This document shows positions 36,213 through 43,506 of a stretch of 64,000 nucleotides of DNA, in pieces. Position 1 is the first letter of the stretch. Each line of letters starts with the position of its first letter. The notes beneath the pieces are model-generated. The model was not told the DNA's origin, ran no database searches, and saw only the letters and a program-made list of their open reading frames with translations. This DNA is from Hyphomicrobiales bacterium. GTDB lineage: Bacteria; Pseudomonadota; Alphaproteobacteria; Rhizobiales; Rhizobiaceae. The position numbers were made by a program, and so were the translations under genes. The stretch is from assembly GCA_900470195.1 (NCBI GenBank), contig UEIJ01000001.1:467921-531920 (forward strand), written 5' to 3'.

Positions 36213-37381
36213 CGGCGTCCTCCCGGTGGATCGAGAGGAAGACGGGGCGTATCGGGATCAGTGGATGGAGAGGCCCCACCGCGGCGGCTTGTAGCCGTCT
36301 GTGGCGGCTCGGCCGGCGCGCTCTTCCTGGCGGTAACGCTGAGGCTTCTGGCGGCGTCGCGGATGAGGTTTTCCACATCGCGCGCGCGCTCTTCAAGGTT
36401 AGAGTCTATGTTAGACTCTAAGTTAAGGGCGCGATTTCGTGTGGAGTTTCCGTGCGTTAGACCCTGTTTGGGTTCCTGATAGCACGAGCCTCGGGTTCCC
36501 GATAGCACGATAGTCCGGGTTCCCGATAGCACGAGGCTATCCACAGCTTGTCCACAGGCCGGAGACGGCTCGAAGGCGAGCAGCGCGCGCCCGCCGATTT
36601 CGGTTTCGAGGAACAGGGTGTAGCCGGGCAGCGGCTGGCGCCGGATGATGTCGCGCAGCTCGTAGGCGAAGCGTTTGAACGGCGACAGGCTGCCCGACTT
36701 CTGGTGAAGGTGGTGGAAGTCGAAGCGCCAGCCGGCGCGCTGGCGGCCGCCGTGCTTGCGCACCAGGCGGTAGAGCCAGCGATCGAGACCCCCCGTCAGG
36801 TCGAAATAGGTCCGGTCGAAAGTGAGCACGAGCGCATCGTCGAGGACGGCCTGGTAGAACCAGTCCGGTACGATCAGTTCGATGCCCTCGGGGCGGCCGT
36901 TGCGGTCGGTGCGTTCCTGCCACTCGTTGATCCACGAGAAGCGATGACGGCGGCCTTCGGCAGGTTGCCGGATCGAGGTGGAAACGGTGGTCGATTGCAG
37001 GCGGTCGAGCGCGGCTTTCAGGCGCTGATAGTCGCGTGCGCTCGTGCCCCGGCCGACATAGGTGAGGATTTCATAGGGCGTGGCGGCCATCAGCCGCGAA
37101 GTGCGAAGCCCGTTATCGCGGGCTTCGACGATCTGGCTCGCTGCCCAGATCAGGATGTCGGCGTCCCAGATCGTAGCCATGCCATGATCCGGGACCGCCT
37201 CGACCCGAATTGTCACGTTGCCCGCAACGAAATCGATCGGGGCGACGCGATGGGTCTTGGAAAGGGAGAAGAAGGGATAGGCCATGAGATCCTGCGCGTC
37301 TCGTGGCGCGAAGTCGCCGGGAAGCGCCCGGAACAGATCGAGCTGCCCGCGCTCCGAAAGGGATCGACGCCGCACCGCCAT
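36209..37381 (-). CDS. repA: Plasmid-type replication initiator RepA
   Basis: A 390-residue protein of the replication initiator protein A family. It has a conserved N-terminal winged-helix region (AYPFFSLSKTHRVAPIDF, WDADILIWAASQI, TPYEILTYVGRGTSARDYQR, LKAALDRLQSTTVSTSIRQP) and a second domain (LTFDRTYFDLTGGLDRWLYR, VRKHGGRQ). The C-terminal 100 residues are encoded by iteron-like DNA (repeated VLSGTR) and appear poorly structured. A replication gene inside an ICE suggests autonomous replication after excision. A possible promoter lies upstream, near the HTH gene. Confidence 0.88.
   Translation of the reverse strand: MAVRRRSLSERGQLDLFRALPGDFAPRDAQDLMAYPFFSLSKTHRVAPIDFVAGNVTIRVEAVPDHGMATIWDADILIWAASQIVEARDNGLRTSRLMAATPYEILTYVGRGTSARDYQRLKAALDRLQSTTVSTSIRQPAEGRRHRFSWINEWQERTDRNGRPEGIELIVPDWFYQAVLDDALVLTFDRTYFDLTGGLDRWLYRLVRKHGGRQRAGWRFDFHHLHQKSGSLSPFKRFAYELRDIIRRQPLPGYTLFLETEIGGRALLAFEPSPACGQAVDSLVLSGTRTIVLSGTRGSCYQEPKQGLTHGNSTRNRALNLESNIDSNLEERARDVENLIRDAARSLSVTARKSAPAEPPQTATSRRGGASPSTDPDTPRLPLDPPGGRR
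36399..36556. other. Candidate replication origin (oriV) inside the 3' third of repA
   Basis: In 158 bases lie a perfect dyad TTAGAGTCTA-TGT-TAGACTCTAA (36399-36421), three direct repeats of GGGTTCCCGATAGCACGA (next entry) and two DnaA-box-like 9-mers, CTATCCACA (36537-36545) and TTGTCCACA (36548-36556), each one mismatch from TTATCCACA. This is the composition of an iteron-type theta origin. The repeats are also translated in RepA. Confidence 0.65.
36470..36534. repeat. Three iteron-like direct repeats
   Basis: 18-bp units start at 36470, 36493 and 36517 (period 23-24): GGGTTCCTGATAGCACGA once and GGGTTCCCGATAGCACGA twice. The near-integral helical spacing puts all copies on one face of DNA, as for Rep-binding iterons. 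Confidence 0.8.
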
Positions 37382-37399
37382 GAAGGAAGCCGGCCGCGC

Positions 37400-37681
37400 T
37401 CAGCGTGCGTAGCGGCCGAGCCGCGGCCCGGAGGGAATGACGTGGCGCTTCGCCGGCAGCACGGAGCCGCGAGGATCGGACGTCGACGTCACCGCGCCGC
37501 GAGCGGCCCAGGTTTCGAGATCGTCGATGGCGTAGACGACGCGGCCACCGAGCTTGCGATAGGCGGGACCTGTCCCATAGGTGCGATGCTTTTCGAGGGT
37601 TCGGGCCGAGAGGCTGAGAAATTCGGCGGCCTCCTTCGTGCGCAGAAAGCGCGGCGGCAAAACGACGGGTTCGTGTGGCAT
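37400..37681 (-). CDS. AlpA/MerR-like helix-turn-helix protein
   Basis: A 93-residue protein with one helix-turn-helix (RFLRTKEAAEFLSLSARTLE, KHRTYGTGPAYRKLGGRVVY) of the excisionase/AlpA type and a disordered tail. It sits 18 bases before repA and is likely a transcription factor for the repA-parA operon or a recombination directionality factor. Confidence 0.8.
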   Translation of the reverse strand: MPHEPVVLPPRFLRTKEAAEFLSLSARTLEKHRTYGTGPAYRKLGGRVVYAIDDLETWAARGAVTSTSDPRGSVLPAKRHVIPSGPRLGRYAR

Positions 37682-37822
37682 GGATCGGGCCTCCGTGGTG
37701 TTGCGGACGGCCGCTTCGTTTCAGCGGCGGACAACGACCACGGTGGCGGAGGAGAGCCGGCAAGTTGCAGGGCAAAGTTGGGGGGTATCGAATTCGCCCA
37801 CCATGAACAGGGCGAGGCCGCG

Positions 37823-38594
37823 CTAGGATTGGCGGCGATGACGAAGGAGTTTTCGATAGCCGCCCGCTATCATGGCGCGGGCATCGCGCAGGAGCGTCTT
37901 GATGGCGTGGCGGATGGAAGACGCCTGCCAAGCGTCACGGTCGAGATGGTCGATGCGAAAAATGATCTCGGCGATTTCCTGCTGCGTGGCGCCGGCGCGA
38001 TAGCCGTCGAAGGCGCGCAGCATCCGGCGCTGGCGGGCGCGCTGCTGACGCGTCAGGCGCGTGTCCGGGGGAATGGCGCGGCCATGCAAGGCTGAAAGGA
38101 AGCGATAGACGGCTTCGATCCGGTCGAAGCCGTCTATGCCGAGAGGAATGACCGCAACGGCATTTTCTTTTCCGTCGATGGCGTGGTCAATGATCTGGAG
38201 GGACTGACCGTTCGCGAGGGCTAAACGAAATGCAGCGTCATCATCGCCCATCGGCGACCCCTGCCGCCACAGCGCGGGAGCATCGCTCGTGATACCGGAG
38301 CCGAGGTCAACGGGCGCCTCGGCGAGCATTACAACGCTTGTGTCCTCCTGCGGAAGCCAGAAGACTGGCGCTTCCGGCGGAGGTGTCAGGGGATCGACCG
38401 GGAAATCGCAACCCCCACTGTTGTCGAATTCGCACGGTCAGTGGTTCATGCATTCCGCGAGCGGAGGCCGAAGCCTCAAAATCCGCGTCATAGGCGTCGT
38501 TGCGGCGGAGCCATTCCCAGGCGAGATCGGACGCGGTCAGGCCGTCCAGATGATCATATTCCGAGGAACGCCAGATCGATGCGTCGGGTGTCAT
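37823..38594 (-). pseudogene. DUF6499-DUF2285 regulator gene split by a +1 frameshift
   Basis: The N-terminal part (from ATG 38594, GGGAGGATC upstream) is DUF6499-like (MTPDASIWRSSEYDHLDGLT, then RRNDAYDADFE) and runs to RIRQQWGLRFP. The C-terminal part is DUF2285 (VYRFLSALHGRAIPPDTRLT, AIKTLLRDARAMIAGGYRKL). At 38400-38402 a CCC run shifts the frame: removing one base joins RFP directly to VDPLTPPPEAPVFWLPQED, which reads smoothly into the DUF2285 part. Intact homologues are single proteins of about 255 residues. The C-terminal piece could still be made from an internal start (38329). Confidence 0.75.
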
Positions 38595-38701
38595 CGCTGA
38601 TCCTCCCAAGTATTTGTCTAAGTCTTTGGGAGAATCACGATTCCCGTTTGGGTTGATCTGCGAAAGTCAGTTGAGCCTCAACAGGTGATGCGTCCGACGC
38701 A

Positions 38702-38983
38702 TCACGATGGCGACCCGCGCTGGCTCTCACGAACCAGCTCGCGATAGCCGCGCTCCATCATCCACCGGGCGCGCGCCAGATGCGCATCGTGGATAGAGCG
38801 GCAGCGTCTGGGGTCTTGATCGGGATCGAGGCCAAACAGGATATGCACCGCCTCGCGCCAGTCTGCGCCGTCGCGGTTGGCGTCGACCAGCCGCATGTAG
38901 AGCTTCATATGTGTGCGGTCATAAGTCGTGATCGTTTCGCTGAACGGTGGTTCGTCCAGAAATGTTTGCGTCTCCTGTCCCAT
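38702..38983 (-). CDS. Small DUF2285-related protein
   Basis: A 93-residue protein resembling the DUF2285 domain alone (TYDRTHMKLYMRLVDANRDG, ADWREAVHILFGLDPDQDP, HLARARWMMERGYRELV). The paralogous longer gene lies just downstream. These pairs lie near the regulatory end of many alphaproteobacterial ICEs. Start may be ATG 38983 or an in-frame ATG at 39022; neither has a strong ribosome site. Confidence 0.7.
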   Translation of the reverse strand: MGQETQTFLDEPPFSETITTYDRTHMKLYMRLVDANRDGADWREAVHILFGLDPDQDPRRCRSIHDAHLARARWMMERGYRELVRESQRGSPS

Positions 38984-39082
38984 CGAGCCACCATATTCAC
39001 GCGCGCTAAGTCCGTTAACCATCTCGCTCAGGAGATAGCCCCTTTTTTTGACAAGGGTTTGGTAGCTTGGTGCCCGGCGTGA

Positions 39083-39331
39083 CTACCGGGACGAATCGAT
39101 CCTGTCATGCAGGAGCAGAACTCCTTCGCCCTTGTCTGTCGAAAGGAGAACAATCCCGGCCGATTCGAGGGCCCGGCGCACCTGATCGCGCGTCGATTCG
39201 AACACTTCGAGACCGCTTTCGGATTCGAGGCGTTTCAGTGCGGTCAGTGCTACTCGGGCCTTGTCAGCGAGCGTCTCCTGTGTCCAACCCAGCAACGCGC
39301 GCGCGGCCCGTGATTGTCGGGCGGTGATCAT
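39083..39331 (-). CDS. XRE-family helix-turn-helix regulator
   Basis: An 82-residue protein with a Cro/CI-type helix-turn-helix (TARQSRAARALLGWTQETLA, DKARVALTALKRLESESG) and a short beta C-terminus (AGIVLLSTDKGEGVLLL). Proteins of this type repress ICE regulator genes. It is preceded by a clear palindrome. Confidence 0.82.
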   Translation of the reverse strand: MITARQSRAARALLGWTQETLADKARVALTALKRLESESGLEVFESTRDQVRRALESAGIVLLSTDKGEGVLLLHDRIDSSR

Positions 39332-39369
39332 GCATGATCACCTCCCATTCGGACCTGTGCGCACTCCAG

Positions 39370-39394
39370 AACTACGACTAAACTAGTCGTTCTT
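39370..39394. promoter_or_regulatory. Operator-like palindrome upstream of the XRE gene
   Basis: AACTACGACTA (39370-39380) and TAGTCGTTCTT (39384-39394) form an inverted repeat (ACGACTA/TAGTCGT perfect, flanks nearly so) around AAC, 39 bases before the XRE start, in an otherwise AT-richer spot. Likely autoregulatory site. Confidence 0.6.
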
Positions 39395-39492
39395 GGCTCA
39401 CTTCGCCAGCATGAAATGCCTGATCGACATTGCAAACAGCTTTCCTTTGATAGCTGATTCGGTCGTCTCGGCGCATGGCCTGCCATGAAAGA

Positions 39493-39514
39493 ACCCGGCG
39501 GCTTGCGCCGCCGG
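39493..39514 (-). terminator. Terminator of ssb
   Basis: CCCGGCGGC-TTGC-GCCGCCGGG, a perfect 9-bp stem, begins about 17 bases after the ssb stop on the minus strand. Confidence 0.7.
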
Positions 39515-39530
39515 GCTTCGCGGTTCCCGC

Positions 39531-39932
39531 TCAGAACGGGATGTCATCGTCGTCGATGAACTTGCCGTCCTCGCTTTCGGTCTGCTTCGCCGGGCTCAGG
39601 AAGTCGACCGTCTCGGCGATGATCTCGCATCCGTAGCGGTCGTTGCCCTGCTGGTCCGTCCACTTCGTGTAGTGGATGCGGCCGCGAACCAGAACCTTCA
39701 TGCCCTTCTCGCAATACTCCTGGATCGTCTTGCCGAGGCCGTTGAAGGCGGTGATGCGGTGCCATTCCGTATCCTGGATCCGGTAGCCCCTCTCGTCCCG
39801 GACAACCTTGCCGACCGAGTAGCGGGGGCGCGAGGTGGCAAGCGTGAAGTGGGTGATCCGGGTACCGCCCTCAGTGGTGCGGGTTTCGGGGGTCTGACCG
39901 ATGTTGCCGGCGAGAATGACGATGTTCTGCAT
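39531..39932 (-). CDS. ssb: Single-stranded DNA-binding protein
   Basis: A 133-residue OB-fold SSB. The N-terminus is QNIVILAGNIGQTPETRTTE and the core includes TEWHRITAFNGLGKTIQEY and RGRIHYTKWTDQQGNDRYG. The acidic C-terminal tip DDDDIPF recruits replication proteins. ICE/plasmid SSBs coat the strand entering the recipient. The gene stands alone with its own structured leader and terminator. Start ATG at 39932 follows ACGGAGAC. Confidence 0.93.
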   Translation of the reverse strand: MQNIVILAGNIGQTPETRTTEGGTRITHFTLATSRPRYSVGKVVRDERGYRIQDTEWHRITAFNGLGKTIQEYCEKGMKVLVRGRIHYTKWTDQQGNDRYGCEIIAETVDFLSPAKQTESEDGKFIDDDDIPF

Positions 39933-39937
39933 TGTAA

Positions 39938-39978
39938 GTCTCCGTTGCTTCTCGGAGGGACCATCCCTCCGACGAGAC
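39938..39978 (-). promoter_or_regulatory. Structured leader of ssb (type B hairpin)
   Basis: An outer stem GTCTC (39938-39942)/GAGAC (39974-39978) encloses an inner perfect hairpin CGGAGGGA-CCA-TCCCTCCG (39953-39971), ending 5 bases before the ATG. The same two-stem design, with different bases in both stems, precedes the gene at 49962-50126. Confidence 0.65.
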
Positions 39979-40585
39979 CCGGCCAAGGCCGTCGGGAGAC
40001 TCCCGCAACTGCCGAACCTATCGGCAGCTTGCCCCTAAGGCCCCAGGTGGGGCGGGCAGCCGCGCTTGCGCGGCAACACGGCTGGGAGCCGCCGGGGTTG
40101 CTGGAGGAAACAGAACGAACTTAGGGGATCAGTCAGTCGGAGGGATTGGTGCCTTTGAAAGCACGAATACGGGGACGCGCAGCAGAACCATCGTCCTCAC
40201 CGGTAACAGCGACCAGGCAGGCTCACGGACCTGCGCAGTTCGGGGCGACTCCCGACCTTCTCCCCTTCCGGCCACCTCGCGTCATCTCCCGGACAGGCTG
40301 GGCGGGACGAGAATGGTGCGGCTATAGGGTTCCGAGGCACGGAACAGCACCGTGTCGCCGTTTCGGCGGTGGAAGGCACGATCCGGACGATTTGCGAAAA
40401 GGCATGCGACGGTTTCTGCGTTCGCATCCACTACAGGAAGTGGAGGCCGCAGCTAGCATTGACTGCCCACGATCCGCGGATCTGGCACCGATGACCGACA
40501 TCCTCGGCCGGGCGAAGCAGACTGGAGGCGGAGGATGCAAAGCGCAGCGGCGGCGCTACAGCCTTTTGTTGGGGGAACCGGGGTT
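39979..40585. other. About 600 bp without a supported gene
   Basis: A further hairpin CTGCCGA/TCGGCAG lies at about 40011-40029. A plus-strand open frame crosses 40146-40664 but has no recognisable homology or ribosome site, and minus-strand frames are short. The only other structure is the plus-oriented terminator that closes the gap (next entry), which hints at an unannotated plus-strand transcript. Confidence 0.4.
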
Positions 40586-40609
40586 GGCGGCGCAAGCCGC
40601 CGGGTTTTT
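40586..40609 (+). terminator. Rho-independent terminator pointing to +
   Basis: GGCGGC-GCAA-GCCGCC followed by GGGTTTTT. The T-tract is on the plus strand although all neighbouring genes are on minus. In the other direction the hairpin lies 15 bases after the stop of the membrane pseudogene and may also serve it. Confidence 0.7.
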
Positions 40610-40623
40610 CACTTCGCTGCCGA

Positions 40624-41040
40624 TCAGCGTGAAAACAAGGACACGCCGAGGGCATTCAGATTGACCATTGCCGCGATGCCGATGAACAGCCCGGCGCTGC
40701 CGGAAAGCAAACTGAGCATCAGGCCGGGGTCGATGGCGTTCTTCGCTACGCCGTGGACGAGTGCATATCCGGCGATGACGGCCGGTACGGCAAAGACGGC
40801 GAGAGCGATCAGCCGCAGAGCCGGATTCCTGGCGAAGCCGAGAACTGCGATGACGAGGCCAATCGAAACCAACGCCGCGCCGATGGCGGCCAGTCCCGAC
40901 AGGAGGATGCCGCCTCCGGCGCCCCAAGTATATTGGGCAGCGGACAGCCCAACCATGAACGGTAAAGCGTAGATCGCAAGGTTGTAGGCAAAGATTCAGA
41001 ACGCGATCGTCAAAGAGATGGCGAGCAGGATGAGCGACAT
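40624..41040 (-). pseudogene. Small ICE membrane protein gene with in-frame UGA
   Basis: From ATG 41040 (GTGGAGG ribosome site) the frame reads MSLILLAISLTIAF, then TGA at 40996-40998, then continues IFAYNLAIYALPFM for a further 124 residues with four hydrophobic helices and GYALVHGVAKNAID. The sequence across the stop is one smooth first helix and the stop sits where Trp is plausible. A restart at ATG 40956 would give a 110-residue protein lacking the first helix. Function unknown. Confidence 0.65.
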
Positions 41041-41200
41041 GGAAGCCTCCACATGATCGATTGAGGATCACGACAGGCTGCCCGTAGATACGCTCCGCCT
41101 GCGACTATGCTACTGTTCCGGTTCTGCAAGGATGTTTCATAAGAGCTATCAACCTCTCCGATAGTCAAGTATTGGCGGCTGGAACAGCCAGAGGCGGCGC

Positions 41201-42136
41201 TTACGCGCCGCCATCGAACTTCATGACCGGGATGCCGAGCTTGCGGGCCTTGTCCGCAAGATTCTCCTGAATGCCGGTGCCGGGGAAAACGAGGACGCCG
41301 ACCGGCAGGACGTCGAGCATCGCGTCGTTGCGCTTGAAGGGCGCGGCCTTGCCGTGCTTCGTCCAGTCGGGCCGGAAGGCGACCTGAGCAACCTTGCGGC
41401 TATCTGCCCAGCGGGAGGCGATCAGTTCAGCGCCCTTCGGCGTGCCGCCGTGCATCAGCACCATGTCGGGGTGCTTCGCATGGACCTGATCGAGCTTTGC
41501 CCAGATCAGGCGGTGGTCGTTGAAGTCGGCGCCTCCGGTCAGGGCAACCTTGGGACCGGCGGGCATCATCACCTCGGTCTCGGCCCGGTGCTTCGCGGCG
41601 AGGAAATCCCGGCTGTCGATCATCGCGGCGGTGAGGTTGCGATGGTTGACCATCGAGCCGGTACGGGGCCGCCAGGCGCTGCCGGTGTGGTGCTCGAAAG
41701 CTTCGGAGGCGACGTCGCGGAAGAGTTCCATGCTGTTGCGCCGCTCGATCAGGGTCTGACCTTCTGCCGTGAGGCGCTCCAGCTCGACCGACTTCACCTC
41801 GCTGCCGTCCTGTTCACGCTGGAGGCGGCGCTGCGCCTGCTCGTTGTCGTCGAGATCGCGTTCGACCCGGCCCGCGGCGCGGTGAAAGAGATTGACGGTC
41901 CCCCAGAGCAATTCGTCGAGGTCGGGTTCGAGGCGGGTGTCGCCGAGCGTCGCGACGAGGGCGTCGAAGATATCTGCGACAGCGGCGGCGACGGCGTTGC
42001 CCTCCGGGAGCGGCCTCGGATCAGGTTCGTCCTGATATGGCCGCCAGCCATAGAGCTGGAGTTCGGTGAGGATATGATCGGTTGGGGACGAGGTGTGGTT
42101 CGGCTCGAAGCTCAAGTTTTCGTCTTCGTTCGTCAT
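41201..42136 (-). CDS. DUF2493 (YspA/SLOG-like) protein
   Basis: A 311-residue protein. An acidic, helical N-terminal half (VERDLDDNEQAQRRLQREQD coiled-coil-like) is followed by the C-terminal DUF2493 domain: KVALTGGADFNDHRLIW (about 205-221), VLMHGGTPKGAELIASRWAD and VLVFPGTGIQENLADKARKL. This Rossmann-like fold belongs to the nucleotide/ligand-binding SLOG group. It is common in ICE leading regions; the role is unknown. Start ATG 42136 is at the end of a structured leader. Confidence 0.85.
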   Translation of the reverse strand: MTNEDENLSFEPNHTSSPTDHILTELQLYGWRPYQDEPDPRPLPEGNAVAAAVADIFDALVATLGDTRLEPDLDELLWGTVNLFHRAAGRVERDLDDNEQAQRRLQREQDGSEVKSVELERLTAEGQTLIERRNSMELFRDVASEAFEHHTGSAWRPRTGSMVNHRNLTAAMIDSRDFLAAKHRAETEVMMPAGPKVALTGGADFNDHRLIWAKLDQVHAKHPDMVLMHGGTPKGAELIASRWADSRKVAQVAFRPDWTKHGKAAPFKRNDAMLDVLPVGVLVFPGTGIQENLADKARKLGIPVMKFDGGA

Positions 42137-42462
42137 CGGAAGCGTCCTTTGTCTGGAGACCGCGCCCATCGCGGCCTTCGCAGGCGTCGAAAGCCCACGG
42201 GCGGACTGGACTGGCACCCTCGCGCTCTCGCGAGGGCTCCGATGGCCGGGTTCGGGCTATTTTGTTTCGCGCTGCAAAGGCGGCGCAGCCGCCGGCGGAA
42301 AATAGCCCAAACGCGGCCATTGCCTGTCCGGGCCGTTTGTGGGCCGATCGCCCTCTCAGAAGGCCGTGGGCGCCGCTCTCTCCAACTTCAAAGGATGCGT
42401 GCGATGATGAATGGAGACGGCGGGTGGAGACGCCTCGACCGCGCCTCGTCCCCGCCATCTCC
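42137..42462 (-). promoter_or_regulatory. 326-bp highly structured leader region before the DUF2493 gene
   Basis: No gene. Several perfect inverted repeats occur: CCGCG-CCCAT-CGCGG (42160-42174); CCCTCGCG-CTCT-CGCGAGGG (42217-42236); GGGCTATTTT (42254-42263) with AAAATAGCCC (42299-42308), itself enclosing GGCGGC-GCA-GCCGCC. This looks like an RNA (or single-stranded DNA) leader rather than a promoter alone. Confidence 0.6.
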
Positions 42463-43506
42463 TCACCCTTCCACGAAACGGTGGACGTCATCAGGATGAA
42501 GCTGCTCCATCAAGGTCGTCCGGAGGGCGTCGATGCCGCGCCAGCGCAGATCTTCATTGAAGTCCTCACGCGTAGGCGACACCGAAATCGCCTCGATCCC
42601 GACGCTCCTTGCTCTGGCGACCAGGCTGTCTCTTGCGCCGTCCCCGGCCGGGTCGCGATCTCTGAGGACATAGAGCCTGCGCAGCGTCGCCGGGAACAGG
42701 ACGGCAGCGAGGTGAGCAGCGGAGAGCGCCGCCATCATCGGCATGTGGGGCAGAACCTGACGGGGCGACAGCACGGTCTCGATGCCTTCGCCGGCCGCGA
42801 GCACCTCACCGGCGACCCCGAAGCGGACCGCGTGCCCGAGAAGGTCGCCCATCGCCCGCCGTGGTGACTCGACCGGCGCCTTGCCCGAACCGTCCGGAGC
42901 GAGCCAGGTGCGGTGTGCGCCGGTCTGGTCGCCGTGAAGATCGGTGACGGAAGCGACGATCGCCGGCCAGATCTCGGTGGGCGAATGCTCATCGGGTTTA
43001 TAGTAGCACCGCGGATGGTAACGCAGTGCGGCGGTTCCCGCGAGGGAGGTGATCGCCCGCCCGTTGAGGTAGATTTCCGCGAGTGTGCCGCCGATCGGCT
43101 GCGACATGGCGAAAAGCCGCCGCGACGCTTCGAGCGAACCGACAGCGATGTTCGACGTCCTGCCGATCGGAATCCTCGTTCTCCCTGGTTCGTGATGCGG
43201 GAGAGCGAGGAAGCGGCGCGCTTCCTCGGCCACGTCCTTGAAGTCAATGAGGCCGAGCGCTTCGCGGATGACGTCGAGCAGATCGCCATGTTCCCCCGTT
43301 GATGCGTCGGTCCATTTTCCGGCAGCTCCCTTGCCGCATTCCGGCCCGGTCAACCGCACAAACATCGAACGGCCGGGACTGTTCTGAACGTCGCCGACCA
43401 CCCAGTATCGTCCGGCGCGGTGGCCGGACGACAGGTAGTGGCGGCATACCGCCTCGGCATTGCGGCCGAGACGGGATGCCAGTTCGGAAGCGTCGTGACG
43501 GGCCAT
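42463..43506 (-). CDS. Toprim-domain protein (primase-like, DUF7146 type)
   Basis: A 347-residue protein. An N-terminal region of DNA-primase type (ASELASRLGRNAEAVCRHYL) carries a small CHC2-like segment but no clear zinc ligands. The Toprim motif follows with catalytic Glu in AAGEGIETVLSPRQ (about 227-240) and Asp pair in YVLRDRDPAGDGA (about 283-295). It probably primes complementary-strand synthesis on the transferred strand. It overlaps the strawberry-notch gene (TGATG). Confidence 0.85.
   Translation of the reverse strand: MARHDASELASRLGRNAEAVCRHYLSSGHRAGRYWVVGDVQNSPGRSMFVRLTGPECGKGAAGKWTDASTGEHGDLLDVIREALGLIDFKDVAEEARRFLALPHHEPGRTRIPIGRTSNIAVGSLEASRRLFAMSQPIGGTLAEIYLNGRAITSLAGTAALRYHPRCYYKPDEHSPTEIWPAIVASVTDLHGDQTGAHRTWLAPDGSGKAPVESPRRAMGDLLGHAVRFGVAGEVLAAGEGIETVLSPRQVLPHMPMMAALSAAHLAAVLFPATLRRLYVLRDRDPAGDGARDSLVARARSVGIEAISVSPTREDFNEDLRWRGIDALRTTLMEQLHPDDVHRFVEG

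Noticed and set aside
36470..36534. Short CRISPR-like array
   Set aside because: Only three 18-bp units with 5-6 bp gaps inside a coding gene; these are iterons, not repeats with spacers.
40146..40664. 172-codon plus-strand gene
   Set aside because: No homology, no ribosome site, Arg/Pro-rich; kept only as a possibility in the + terminator finding.
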